This document shows, piece by piece, positions 8,062-16,583 of a DNA stretch of 64,000 nt. The translations under genes and the position numbers were made by a program. Origin of the DNA: an uncultured bacterium. Lineage in GTDB: Bacteria; Verrucomicrobiota; Kiritimatiellia; CAIKKV01; CAITUY01. Under the pieces are notes generated by a model that saw only the letters and a program-made list of their open reading frames with translations, was not told where the DNA came from and made no database searches. The first letter of the stretch is position 1. Each line of letters begins with the position of its first letter. Location: contig CAITUY010000198.1 in the NCBI GenBank assembly GCA_903895695.1, positions 1-64,000 of the forward strand. Direction: 5' to 3'.

Positions 8062-8342
8062 TGTCTTGGGCTAACCATCTTACATGCCGATCCGCACTGG
8101 CACCGTGATACTACTGGGGTCCGTGAAGCTGTAAACAACATTCGCATTTGGTCGCAATGGGTCGCCGCGGGCCAGCGGCAAGGGGCGCGAGTTGTAACCT
8201 TTTGTTGTAACCCGGTGCCCGAAAATGAGCGGATTCGGGATGACTCCAGATAACAGCCGAATGCGATGAAACCACTGATTCTATTGGGGGTGATGAGGCT
8301 AGCAACCTGCTGAAGAATGCGCTCTACGCGATCTCCGGCTCG

Positions 8343-8405
8343 CGAGGACGCTCGCCCTCCCATGAAGCGAACGCTCTCTGAAGTTTTGGGAGGGGAACGT
8401 CCTCG
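8343..8405. repeat. Interrupted palindromic repeat
   Basis: Two paired arms form a long imperfect hairpin: CGAGGACG at 8343-8350 pairs with CGTCCTCG at 8398-8405, and CCCTCCCA at 8355-8362 pairs with TGGGAGGG at 8387-8394. The arms enclose a loop of about 24 bases. The layout of GC-rich arms ending in a purine-rich GGGAGGG box is like the GGTAGGG elements elsewhere in the window. Confidence 0.65.
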
Positions 8406-8443
8406 TCTGTTCAGCTGACCTGCCGGGGCGTGGAACAGACGAG
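8402..8443. repeat. 11-bp inverted repeat
   Basis: CTCGTCTGTTC (8402-8412) and GAACAGACGAG (8433-8443) are a perfect 11-bp inverted repeat around a 20-base loop. It shares its first bases with the preceding palindrome, so the two hairpins would be mutually exclusive. There is no U-run, so it is not a classical terminator. It lies 70 bp beyond the stop of the minus-strand TatD-family gene and could stabilise that transcript end. Confidence 0.55.
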
Positions 8444-8514
8444 CGTATGGTTGCGGGGCAGGTGAGATCAGTCAACGTCTTTGTCGGGAGTGCTGGCCGG
8501 GGCCACGCTCCTTT

Positions 8515-9351
8515 TCACCGCTGGAACTCGCGGGGATCGAGGGGCTGGATCGTGAAGTTGGGCTTCCAGTTGGGGGAGTGGCCGTAAAGGGCCATCGCAT
8601 TGCCCGACACGAGCTTAAGGATGGAATCCTCAGGCACTCCGTCCCGCCGCAGTCGATCGACCGTCTTGACCAGGCTGAGCGGATCGGAGACGCCCCAGTC
8701 GGCCGAGCCGTCGACGATCATGCGGTCGGCCCCGTACTCGCGGATGATGGCCGACACTCGCTCGGGGTCAAGTTTGGAGATCGGGTACACGGTCATGCCG
8801 GCGTAGCAGCCGGTCTCGCGCGACAGACGGATCGTTTCCTCGGTGTTGTGGTCGATCAGCACGCGGTCGGGGTCGAGGCCCTCCGCCTTCAGGATTTCTG
8901 CAATGCGCTTCGCGCCGCGCAGTTTATCCACGTGCGGCAGGTGGATGATCACGGGCATCCGACGTGTCCTGGCCAGACGCAGTTGCCGGACAAAGGCGGC
9001 CTCCTCGTTGGGCGTGATATTGTTGAAGCCGATCTCGCCCAGGGCGACGCAGCGAGGATGGTCCAGATACGGGGCCAGGCCGTCAATGACCTCGGCGGCC
9101 AGCGCGGTATCCTCCGCCTCCTTTGGATTGAGAGAGACGGCGGCGTAGTGATCGATGCCGAAACGGCTGGCCCGGATGGTTTCGAATTCAAGGATGAGCA
9201 GGAAGTAGTCGAAGAACGTGCCGGCGTAACGGCGGTTTACGCCCATCCAGAACGACGGCTCGACGCAGACGCGAATGCCCGCCTTATACATGGCGACATA
9301 GTCGTCCGTGGTCCGCGAGTACATGTGGATGTGGGGCTCGATGATATTCAT
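8515..9351 (-). CDS. TatD-family metal-dependent hydrolase, EboB-like
   Basis: 278 residues forming an amidohydrolase-type TIM barrel. Metal ligands of the TatD family can be seen: EPHIHM at the N-terminus, E in LGEIGFNN, His in IIHLPH and IDHNTEE, and Asp in VDGSADWG. The N-terminal run (EPHIHMYSRTTDDY, then a VEPSFW segment and a FDYF stretch) resembles the TatD-like protein of ebo gene clusters rather than the TatD 3'-5' DNase. No other ebo genes are in the window. The substrate is unknown. ATG 9351 is chosen because it overlaps the glnS stop by one base (TGATG), implying translational coupling; a GTG 15 bp upstream is the alternative. Confidence 0.8.
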   Translation of the reverse strand: MNIIEPHIHMYSRTTDDYVAMYKAGIRVCVEPSFWMGVNRRYAGTFFDYFLLILEFETIRASRFGIDHYAAVSLNPKEAEDTALAAEVIDGLAPYLDHPRCVALGEIGFNNITPNEEAAFVRQLRLARTRRMPVIIHLPHVDKLRGAKRIAEILKAEGLDPDRVLIDHNTEETIRLSRETGCYAGMTVYPISKLDPERVSAIIREYGADRMIVDGSADWGVSDPLSLVKTVDRLRRDGVPEDSILKLVSGNAMALYGHSPNWKPNFTIQPLDPREFQR

Positions 9352-11024
9352 CAGGTCTTTGTCCACGAATCCCGCAGTGGGACGATCTGGTTGAAGACCG
9401 GCTTGCCCGGAGCGCTGTCGATGGCATCGGCAATAACGTAGCCCTTGCGCTCGAACTGGAAACGCGTTCCGGCGGCTGCCTGAAGGACGGACGGCTCGAC
9501 GACGGCCTCGATCGTCTTGAGCGACTCGGGGTTCAGGTTTGTTTTGTAGTCGACGCCCTCCGGCACAGCCTCGGGATGCTCGACTTTGAAGAGGCGGTCA
9601 TAGAGCCTGAGCTCGACACGGCCGGCGTGCGAGGCGGCGACCCAGTGGATGGTGCCCTTGACCTTGCGTCCATCGGGCGTATTGCCGCCCTGGGTGGCGG
9701 GGTCGTATGTACACCGGATCTCCGTCACCTTGCCGGACGCATCCTTGACGCAACCGGTGCAGGTGACGAGGTAGCCGTAGCGGAGCCGGACTTCGCGGCC
9801 CGGGGCGAGCCGGAAGAATTTCTTCGGGGCGTCTTCCATGAAGTCCTCACGCTCGACGAAGACTTCGCGAGAGAACGGGACTTTGCGCGTGCCGGCCGCC
9901 GGATCCTCAGGATTGTTCACCGCCTCCATCCACTCCACCTGGCCGGCGGGGTAGTTCTCGATGACGACCTTGACCGGGTCCAGAACGGCCATGGCCCGCG
10001 GCGCGGTCTTGTTCAGTTCGTCGCGCAGGCAGAACTCCAGCAGCGCGATATCGGTGTAGCCATCGAACTTCGTGATGCCGATGCGGTGGCAGAAGTTGCG
10101 AATGGACTCCGGCGTGAATCCGCGCCGACGGAGGCCGCAAAGCGTGGGCATGCGCGGATCGTCCCAGCCCTTGACGAGGCCGCCCTGCACCAGTTCCAGG
10201 AGCTTGCGCTTGCTGAGCACCGTGTAGGTGACGTTCAGGCGCGCGAACTCGATCTGGCGAGGCTTCTTCTCGAAGCCTAGCTCGGCGATGAACCAGTCAT
10301 ACAGCGGACGGTGCACCTCGAACTCGAGCGTGCACAGCGAATGCGTGATGCCCTCGAATGCGTCCTCAAGCGGGTGGGCGAAGTCGTACGTCGGGTAGAT
10401 GCACCACGCGTCGCCGGTGCGGTAGTGCGGCACGCGCATGATCCGGTAGATGACGGGATCGCGCAGGTGCAGGTTGGGCGAAGCCATGTCGATCTTGGCG
10501 CGGACACAAAGGGTGCCATCGCCGAACTCGCCTGCCCGCATGCGGGCGAAGAAGTCGAGACTCTCCTCGGCCGGGCGGCTGCGGAACGGGCTGCCTTTGC
10601 CCGGCTGCGTGGGAATGCCGCGGTACTCTTTCCACTGCTCCTGGCTCAACTCGCACACGTAGGCCTTGCCGTTCCGGATCAGGGTGCGGGCGGCTTCATA
10701 CATGCGCTCGAAATAGTCGGCCGAGTAGTAGAAGTGCTCGCCCCAGTCGAACCCGAGCCAGCGGATGTCGGTCTTGATGGACTCGACGTACTCCATGCTT
10801 TCCTTGGATGGGTTCGTGTCGTCCATGCGCAGGTGGCATTCGCCGTTGAATTCCAGAGCCGAACCAAAATCGAGGCATACCGCCTTGCCGTGGCCGATGT
10901 GCAGATAGCCGTTGGGTTCGGGCGGGAAGCGGGTCACGATACGCGTGTGCTTCCCGGTCTTCAGGTCGTCCGTGATGATGTCCCGGATGAAATCCGAGAT
11001 CGGTGCAGTTTCCGGTGTTGTCAT
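9351..11024 (-). CDS. glnS: Glutaminyl-tRNA synthetase
   Basis: Class I aminoacyl-tRNA synthetase that charges tRNA-Gln directly. The 557-residue length is normal. The ATP-binding HIGH motif is in PPEPNGYLHIGHGKA, and the KMSKS equivalent appears as VLSKRKLLELV. The GlnRS-type specificity segments (DDTNPSKE, YYSADYF, DWFIAELGFEKKPRQIEFARL) and the C-terminal anticodon-binding beta-barrels are complete. A true GlnRS suggests that Gln-tRNA is not made only by the amidotransferase route. The gene starts 15 bp after the sialate esterase stop and overlaps the downstream hydrolase start, so the three form one operon. Confidence 0.97.
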   Translation of the reverse strand: MTTPETAPISDFIRDIITDDLKTGKHTRIVTRFPPEPNGYLHIGHGKAVCLDFGSALEFNGECHLRMDDTNPSKESMEYVESIKTDIRWLGFDWGEHFYYSADYFERMYEAARTLIRNGKAYVCELSQEQWKEYRGIPTQPGKGSPFRSRPAEESLDFFARMRAGEFGDGTLCVRAKIDMASPNLHLRDPVIYRIMRVPHYRTGDAWCIYPTYDFAHPLEDAFEGITHSLCTLEFEVHRPLYDWFIAELGFEKKPRQIEFARLNVTYTVLSKRKLLELVQGGLVKGWDDPRMPTLCGLRRRGFTPESIRNFCHRIGITKFDGYTDIALLEFCLRDELNKTAPRAMAVLDPVKVVIENYPAGQVEWMEAVNNPEDPAAGTRKVPFSREVFVEREDFMEDAPKKFFRLAPGREVRLRYGYLVTCTGCVKDASGKVTEIRCTYDPATQGGNTPDGRKVKGTIHWVAASHAGRVELRLYDRLFKVEHPEAVPEGVDYKTNLNPESLKTIEAVVEPSVLQAAAGTRFQFERKGYVIADAIDSAPGKPVFNQIVPLRDSWTKT

Positions 11025-11039
11025 AGCGGGCCTCGCGCT

Positions 11040-12608
11040 TTACCAGGTGTCGGTGCGGAACGGAGAGGCGGGCAGCCCTTCCGCGTTGTACAGGTTGCAG
11101 CCTTCCGGGTTCATGGAGAACGCATAGCGCACGGCGACCGGGGCGTCGATGCTGGGGTTTGAAACCAGCACCGTCGAGCCGTCGATAACCGCATCCGCCC
11201 ACGACCAGACTTTGTCCGCGCCGGCCACGGCGAATCGCGTGAGGGTGCCCTTGGGATCTTCCGTGGCAGGACCATGGCCCGTTTTCTTGCCCACGATCAG
11301 TCCCTTATCCGCATAATCGAATTTCACGCGGATCTTCGTGCCCTCGACGGTCATGCTTTTGTAGATCGGTCCGCTGCAGACCAGGTCCTTTCGGCCGTAG
11401 TCGTTCTTGAGCGCCCAGAGCGCCAGACGATCGCCGACATCTTCCTTGTTTCTGGGGTGAATATCGGCGGCCGCGCCCACGTCGATGGCCACCGCCATGC
11501 CCGTGTGCGGAATCTGCAGGCTCTTGACCTGCGCCATGCGGATTTTGGACCACCCGTTGCCGCCCGTCGGAGCCGTGTCGGCTACGAGCCAGTTGGCCAG
11601 TTGGACGAAGTAAAACGGAAAATCGCCCTGGTTCCAGGCCTTGCGCCAACCTTCGATCATGGCGCGCATTTTGATGGCATAGATGTCGCCGTCGTCGCCG
11701 TTGGCTTCGCCCTGGTACCAGATGGCGCCCTTGATGCCGAAGGGGATCAGGGGCGTCACGCGGCCGTTGTAGATGCCGGAAAGACCGCCAATGGCGGGGC
11801 TGATCGGAACCTCAGGAAGGGCCGGCAGGCGTTCGCCGCTGGACCGGGCTTGGCGCGCCTTCTCGACCCATTCGCCCATGGGGTCGATCACCGTGCCGAG
11901 CTTGGCATCGTACTCCGCCATCTTCTTGTCGAAGGGTTCGAAGACTGGGGCCAGTTCGGGAAAGGCCGCCGCCGCACTTGAGGGCATCCAGAGCTCGATC
12001 GGGGTTCCACCCCAAGCGTTGTTGATCAGGCCCATGGGAATGCCGGTTTCCTGCAAGAGCTTTCGCCCGAAGAAGAAGCCAACGGCCGAAGCCGAAGCGA
12101 TCGTCTGCGTCGTATCGCACACCGCCCATCCGAACGGGATGTCGGTGACGGGCTGCCCAGCCTGGCCGGGCTTGACGGTCAGCAGGCGGATCATCGTGTT
12201 CGTAGCCGTGGGCATGACGTCCTTGGCGTTGTCGGACCTGCCCATGTCGAATTCCATGTTCGATTGCCCAGAGCACAGCCACACGTCGCCCACCAGAATG
12301 TCATGGACCACAGTGTTGGTCGTCTTTGCGGAGACTGTCATCTCCAAAGAGGCGCCGTCCGCCTTCAACGGTGCGAGTTTCACTTGCCAGCGGCCGGCCT
12401 TGTCGGCCGTGGCGGTGAGGGATTGCCCAGCAATCTTAACGGTTATGGTTTCGCCCGGGTTCGCCCAGCCCCACACGGGCGCGGCCAATTCCCGCTGCAG
12501 CATCATGTGGTCGGAGAACAACTTCGGCAATCGCAGGTCGGCGCTAGCCGAGGCCGCCACCGACGCCACTGCCAAACCCACGACCATCCAATATCGCCCC
12601 AGCTTCAT
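11040..12608 (-). CDS. Secreted sialate O-acetylesterase (SGNH hydrolase)
   Basis: 522 residues with a signal peptide (about 1-23, ending ASAS-A). Block I is LCSGQSNMEFDM with the nucleophilic Ser in GQSN. IWYQGEANGDD carries the block III-like residues and ADIHPRNKEDVGDRLA holds the catalytic Asp-x-x-His. An N-terminal beta-domain (LPKLFSDHMMLQRE) is typical of bacterial sialate esterases. It removes acetyl groups from sugars such as 9-O-acetyl sialic acid in the periplasm or outside the cell; many environmental homologues act on acetylated plant or algal polysaccharide instead. It is the first gene of a three-gene operon with glnS, an unexpected partner. Confidence 0.9.
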   Translation of the reverse strand: MKLGRYWMVVGLAVASVAASASADLRLPKLFSDHMMLQRELAAPVWGWANPGETITVKIAGQSLTATADKAGRWQVKLAPLKADGASLEMTVSAKTTNTVVHDILVGDVWLCSGQSNMEFDMGRSDNAKDVMPTATNTMIRLLTVKPGQAGQPVTDIPFGWAVCDTTQTIASASAVGFFFGRKLLQETGIPMGLINNAWGGTPIELWMPSSAAAAFPELAPVFEPFDKKMAEYDAKLGTVIDPMGEWVEKARQARSSGERLPALPEVPISPAIGGLSGIYNGRVTPLIPFGIKGAIWYQGEANGDDGDIYAIKMRAMIEGWRKAWNQGDFPFYFVQLANWLVADTAPTGGNGWSKIRMAQVKSLQIPHTGMAVAIDVGAAADIHPRNKEDVGDRLALWALKNDYGRKDLVCSGPIYKSMTVEGTKIRVKFDYADKGLIVGKKTGHGPATEDPKGTLTRFAVAGADKVWSWADAVIDGSTVLVSNPSIDAPVAVRYAFSMNPEGCNLYNAEGLPASPFRTDTW

Positions 12609-12659
12609 GGTGCTTCTCCTGTCCAGCTTGCGTCGTTGGGGCGGGCAGGTTTCAGTGTT

Positions 12660-12681
12660 CAGGTTTCAGGAAGGAAACCTG
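12660..12681. repeat. Small hairpin in the esterase-methylase divergent region
   Basis: CAGGTTTC and GAAACCTG form an 8-bp inverted repeat with a 6-base loop. A second, direct copy of the CAGGTTTCAG box starts just upstream at about 12646. The element lies between the divergent sialate esterase and methyltransferase genes. It may be a promoter-region operator or a simple repeat; the sequence does not decide. Confidence 0.4.
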
Positions 12682-12815
12682 AGCGACTCATGCCTTCAAC
12701 GTCTTTCCACCGGGCAACGACGAGGCGGAAACTACCATGCAGGCCGACGGTTGGCTATCACGGAAACGGGGGTGCCGCTCTCCATTCGCTTGCATCGTGA
12801 AACTGGCCTGCCATA

Positions 12816-13727
12816 ATGCGCGGTACAGAAATGAGCAAGTTCGTTGTCAGAGAAGTGTCGTGCGCGGATGCCAAACAACTCCCTCTGTTTGGGAGCGTGA
12901 TCCTGCATGGCGATGCGTTGGGCGGGCTTCGCAGATTGCCGTCCGACTCCGTACAGTGTGTTGTCACGTCGCCGCCTTATTGGGGATTAAGGGACTACAA
13001 CGTCGAGGGCCAGATCGGCTTGGAGGAGTCTCTGCCGCAGTATCTCAACCGTCTGGTTGCCGTATTCAACGAAGTCCGACGAGTGCTCCGCTTCGACGGG
13101 TTGCTGTGGCTGAACATAGGCGATGGTTACACCAGTGGGAACCGGGGTTGGCGCGCGCCGGACAAGAAGAATCCGGCTCGGGCCATGAGTACGCGCCCGG
13201 ATACGCCTGAGGGACTCAAGCCGAAGGACCTGTTGGGCGTACCGTGGCGTTTGGCATTCGCGCTTCAGCAAGACGGTTGGTACCTCCGGAGCGACATTAT
13301 CTGGAACAAGCCAAACGCCATGCCAGAGAGCGTAAAGGACCGCCCCACACGATCTCACGAGTATATCTTCCTGTTTTCGAAAGCCGAGCAGTATTACTAC
13401 GATCACGAGGCCGTTCAGGAGGTGAACGGCGGCGGAAAGCGGCGGAACCGGCGGACGGTCTGGGATGTGAACACAATGCCGTTTCCCGATGCGCATTTTG
13501 CGACGTTTCCTCCCGCCCTGATCGAACCCTGTGTGCTGGCCGGGAGTCGAACAGGGGACCATGTGCTCGATCCCTTCTTCGGCTCCGGGACGGTCGGCGT
13601 CGTGTGCCAGAACCTACAACGCAACTATGTGGGCGTCGAACTGCATCCAGAATACGTGGCCATGGCCACGCGTCGTCTTGCCGACAATGAACGCCGCCTA
13701 AGACAGCAACCGAGGTTGATAGCATGA
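12816..13727 (+). CDS. Type II DNA methyltransferase (beta class, likely N4-cytosine)
   Basis: 303 residues. The catalytic motif IV, TSPPYWGLRDY, is near residue 51 and the SAM-binding motif DPFFGSGTVGVV near residue 250. This IV-before-I order defines the beta class of amino methyltransferases. SPPYW is the form usual for N4-cytosine enzymes. The target-recognition region lies between them. The stop overlaps the start of the XcyI-type nuclease gene by 4 bp (ATGA). By family association it should protect the site cut by that nuclease. ATG 12816 is taken as the start; ATG 12831 is equally possible and neither has a clear ribosome binding site. Confidence 0.9.
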   Translation: MRGTEMSKFVVREVSCADAKQLPLFGSVILHGDALGGLRRLPSDSVQCVVTSPPYWGLRDYNVEGQIGLEESLPQYLNRLVAVFNEVRRVLRFDGLLWLNIGDGYTSGNRGWRAPDKKNPARAMSTRPDTPEGLKPKDLLGVPWRLAFALQQDGWYLRSDIIWNKPNAMPESVKDRPTRSHEYIFLFSKAEQYYYDHEAVQEVNGGGKRRNRRTVWDVNTMPFPDAHFATFPPALIEPCVLAGSRTGDHVLDPFFGSGTVGVVCQNLQRNYVGVELHPEYVAMATRRLADNERRLRQQPRLIA

Positions 13728-14704
13728 AGCACCGTCCCATTCGACTTCCACGGCCGGACTTACAGGTGGGTTTCGCGGGGGCGATCGAGGCCCTACGCAG
13801 AGACTACCTGATCGAGGCATTGAGCCACACCATGGCCGCAATGGACATCGCGGACGTGGACCGTGAGTTGGCCTCTCTTGTTCCGGCGGCTGACCTGTCC
13901 GGACTGGCGGGCCGCGGCTTGCGGGGCGAACTGCTTTTCGCCGTGCCTGCGCTTCTGGCGCAGAATCCTAAGCTTCTGGGCTACTACCGCTTGGTGCTGG
14001 GTTACAGTCAGAAAGCATTCTACCAGGGGTCGCTGGGGACGACGGCCTTCAAAAGCATGGAGGAAACAGGTGTCCTCACGCGGGATAGCGCCCAACGACT
14101 GCCCGAGCTCTGCTCGCAACTGGTTGCCGCGGCATGTGTGCTGGTCGCGGGTATCGGACTTGATCGTCTGACCCGTGACCTAATCGACGATTTGACGTTA
14201 CTTACGCTGGGTCCGCAACTGCGGGGCGGGGCTAATGTGAAGAAGGGCACCGCCGGAGTCGTTAAGGTGTTCGATATAATCCATGCGATCGTGAGGAGAC
14301 ATTGCACCGAAACGGAGTCGCATCGTATACAAATCAAAAATGCGGCAAAGCGACAGGTTCTGATCGAGTTTGCGGCCGATCCCGATATCGTGATCAAGGA
14401 GTGCATGACAGACGGAGCGATGAGGAACATCATCGCCATCGAGATCAAGGGCGGGACGGATTTCTCCAATATCCACAATCGATTGGGCGAGGCCGAGAAG
14501 AGCCACCAGAAGGCCCGGCAGGCCGGTTTTGTTGAGTGCTGGACAGTGGTCAACGTCGACAATATCGACCTCAAGATGGGGCATACGGAATCGCCGTCGA
14601 CGAATCGCTTCTACCGGTTGTCGCAACTCGAGCGAAGCCGTGGCCCTGAATACGCGGATTTCAAGCAGCGCATTCTCTCCCTTACCGGGCTGCCTGGCCG
14701 CTAG
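13724..14704 (+). CDS. XcyI-family type II restriction endonuclease
   Basis: 326 residues. The sequence matches the XcyI restriction-enzyme family: LLGYYRLVLGYSQKAFYQG and an FKSMEE segment in the N-terminal half, LGPQLRGG in the middle, then the PD-(D/E)xK core. In that core PDIVIKE is followed by NIIAIEIKGGTD and the conserved NIHNRLGEAEKSHQKA. XcyI cuts CCCGGG, so the same or a related site is predicted. The gene overlaps the methylase by 4 bp. The hairpin at 14747-14768 separates it from the convergent membrane protein. Confidence 0.88.
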   Translation: MKHRPIRLPRPDLQVGFAGAIEALRRDYLIEALSHTMAAMDIADVDRELASLVPAADLSGLAGRGLRGELLFAVPALLAQNPKLLGYYRLVLGYSQKAFYQGSLGTTAFKSMEETGVLTRDSAQRLPELCSQLVAAACVLVAGIGLDRLTRDLIDDLTLLTLGPQLRGGANVKKGTAGVVKVFDIIHAIVRRHCTETESHRIQIKNAAKRQVLIEFAADPDIVIKECMTDGAMRNIIAIEIKGGTDFSNIHNRLGEAEKSHQKARQAGFVECWTVVNVDNIDLKMGHTESPSTNRFYRLSQLERSRGPEYADFKQRILSLTGLPGR

Positions 14705-14746
14705 CAATTCTCGAATCTCCCGCCTTTGAGCGTGCGCAACCGCCGA

Positions 14747-14768
14747 CCTTCGCGACGGAGCGCGAAGG
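14747..14768. terminator. Hairpin between convergent genes
   Basis: CCTTCGCG and CGCGAAGG form a perfect 8-bp stem around ACGGAG. It lies 43 bp past the restriction-enzyme stop and 19 bp past the end of the convergent glycosyltransferase gene. It could stop transcription from both sides, but there is no U-run. Confidence 0.5.
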
Positions 14769-14786
14769 ACACCTTGAACAGCCCGT

Positions 14787-16583
14787 TCAGCGCGCGGTTA
14801 CAGCGCCCTTGGCGCGATTGATCCATTCGGCGGCCTCGTCCTTGCGGCCGGTGCGGGTCAGGAGGATCGCCAGGTTGGTCATGGCCTGGGCGTTCGTGGG
14901 TTCGCGGGCCACCACGGCACGCAGCAGGGCCTCGGATTCCTTCACGTCCTTCTGGTGCTCGAACAAAACTACCGCAAGATCATGCATGGCCCGGGTATGG
15001 TCCGGTCGTAACGCCAGACAGGACCGGAAATCGGCCACGGCTTCATCAATTCGGCCCAAGTCGCGCAGCGCCGTGCCGCGATAGTAAAGCGCATCGGCGA
15101 AGCGCGGGTCCAGCGTCAAGGCGGCCCCGTACTCGGCGAGCGCCTCGGCAGGCCGGTGCCGGGTCTGCAGCCCGACGCCCACGTCGGTGTGTAGTTCCGC
15201 ATCGAGGCGGGCGGCGTCGGTCGGCGCGCGGAGCGGCAGGTTGACGAGTACGAGAATGCCGCCGAGCAGGGCGACTCGTTCCCAGGCGAGCCGGTCCAGG
15301 CGCCGTACGACCGCCCAGAGATGCTCGGCGCCGAGCACGGCAAAGATCGCGAGGGGCGGGATGATCGGCAGCCGATAGCGCGAGGCCGGGAAGAAGAGGA
15401 TGACGGAAAGCGCGTAGCACATGATGAAGGCCGCCACGACCTGACGATCCCACCGGCCGCGGATGGTGGTGATGAGTCCAAAGAGACCCACCGCGCCGAC
15501 CAGTCCGAACGGGAACGCGAACCCGTGCCAGCGCCACGCAAGCGGGCGGAGCAGGGGAGACAAAGAGCAGGCATAGTCCACGTCGATGTTGCGCGGCCAC
15601 TCGCGGGCATTCCAGAAACGGAGCGCCTTCGTGTTGAGGCCGGCCAGGAAGTCGAGCGGATCGGCGTGGATGTAGCGGAGCACCTTGCCATAGAAGAACG
15701 TGTCGGCGGCCCGGTCCGTGCGCGCGCCGGCTTCGTAAGGCAGGGCCACGAGCCGGCCCCATTCCTCGCCTGGTCGGAGCGCCTGGGTCTGGTCCGCATG
15801 CGGGTTGTTGCCGATGTAGAGGTTGATGCCGCCGTTGGTGGAAATGGGAACCCATTCGCCGGATACTACCCGGTTGCGCACGGCCACGGGTGCGAGGCAC
15901 GTGAGCACGCCGGCGGCCCCGGCGAGGGAGAGGGCGGTGGCGGCACGCCACGCTCCCGGCTGCCGCGCTCGCCAGATCAGCCAGACGCCCGCAATCGGCA
16001 GGGCGAACAGCACGTTCGGGACCGCCAGCGCGGCAGCGCCAAAAGCCAGGCCGCAGGCATAGGCTCGGCCGCGGGTTGGCGCTTCGATCAGCCGCAGGAG
16101 AGTGAGCACGACGACAAGGTCAAGCGTCGTGGCCAGCATGTTGGGCAGGAGCATGCCGGTGAAGAGCAATAGCGGCCCGTAGAAGCAGAGCAGGAGTGCC
16201 GCCACGAAGGCGGCGCGGGGGCTGGCGAGCCGTTTTCCAACGGCAAACGTCAGTAGGACCGTCAGTACAAGGAAGATCCCCTGGGCCGCGCGCGCCGCAG
16301 CGGGATCGGGAGTCGCGACGGCATAGACAAGCGCGAGCCAGTAGGGATAGAGCGGCGGCTGCCAGAACGCCCGTGTTGCCGGGGCGCGGTCCTGAACGAT
16401 GCCGACTGCCTGCCAGTGGTAAGAGGCTGCATCGACGACCGGGATGGAGAACGGGGGCCGACGATTCGTGTCGGCCACCACGAGCAGATAAACGACCAGG
16501 GCGATCACGGCCAGGATGACCGGCTGTGACGCCCAGGGGCGGGCAGGGCTGGTCGTCTTCACTTCACGAAGTGGCCCAGCCAC
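14787..16583 (-). CDS. Multi-pass membrane glycosyltransferase-like protein with C-terminal TPR domain
   Basis: 598 residues. About ten hydrophobic helices cover residues 20-455, with an extracytoplasmic loop after the first helix (FSIPVVDAASYHWQAVGI, then FWQPPLYPYWLALV). This layout is that of GT-C transferases of the PMT/ArnT type, which use lipid-linked sugars. A soluble C-terminal part (about 475-598) holds three tetratricopeptide repeats (ALAEYGAALTLDPRFADALYYRG and the next two). GTG 16583 overlaps the end of the response-regulator gene by 25 bp, so it is in one operon with the two-component genes. The acceptor is unknown; protein O-glycosylation is a reasonable guess only. Confidence 0.8.
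   Translation of the reverse strand: MAGPLREVKTTSPARPWASQPVILAVIALVVYLLVVADTNRRPPFSIPVVDAASYHWQAVGIVQDRAPATRAFWQPPLYPYWLALVYAVATPDPAAARAAQGIFLVLTVLLTFAVGKRLASPRAAFVAALLLCFYGPLLLFTGMLLPNMLATTLDLVVVLTLLRLIEAPTRGRAYACGLAFGAAALAVPNVLFALPIAGVWLIWRARQPGAWRAATALSLAGAAGVLTCLAPVAVRNRVVSGEWVPISTNGGINLYIGNNPHADQTQALRPGEEWGRLVALPYEAGARTDRAADTFFYGKVLRYIHADPLDFLAGLNTKALRFWNAREWPRNIDVDYACSLSPLLRPLAWRWHGFAFPFGLVGAVGLFGLITTIRGRWDRQVVAAFIMCYALSVILFFPASRYRLPIIPPLAIFAVLGAEHLWAVVRRLDRLAWERVALLGGILVLVNLPLRAPTDAARLDAELHTDVGVGLQTRHRPAEALAEYGAALTLDPRFADALYYRGTALRDLGRIDEAVADFRSCLALRPDHTRAMHDLAVVLFEHQKDVKESEALLRAVVAREPTNAQAMTNLAILLTRTGRKDEAAEWINRAKGAVTAR

Larger units (their letters stand above)
8062..8514. other. Intergenic stretch without a recognisable gene
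   Basis: About 450 bp between the HNH gene and the TatD-family gene. Short open frames exist on both strands but show no family signature and overlap hairpin sequence. The right half contains two back-to-back inverted repeats at 8343-8405 and 8402-8443. The stretch forms the boundary between the accessory island and the sialate esterase-glnS-TatD operon. Confidence 0.6.

Noticed and set aside
8058..8363. Short minus-strand frames upstream of the HNH gene
   Set aside because: They end in hairpin sequence, have no ribosome binding site and no recognisable motif.
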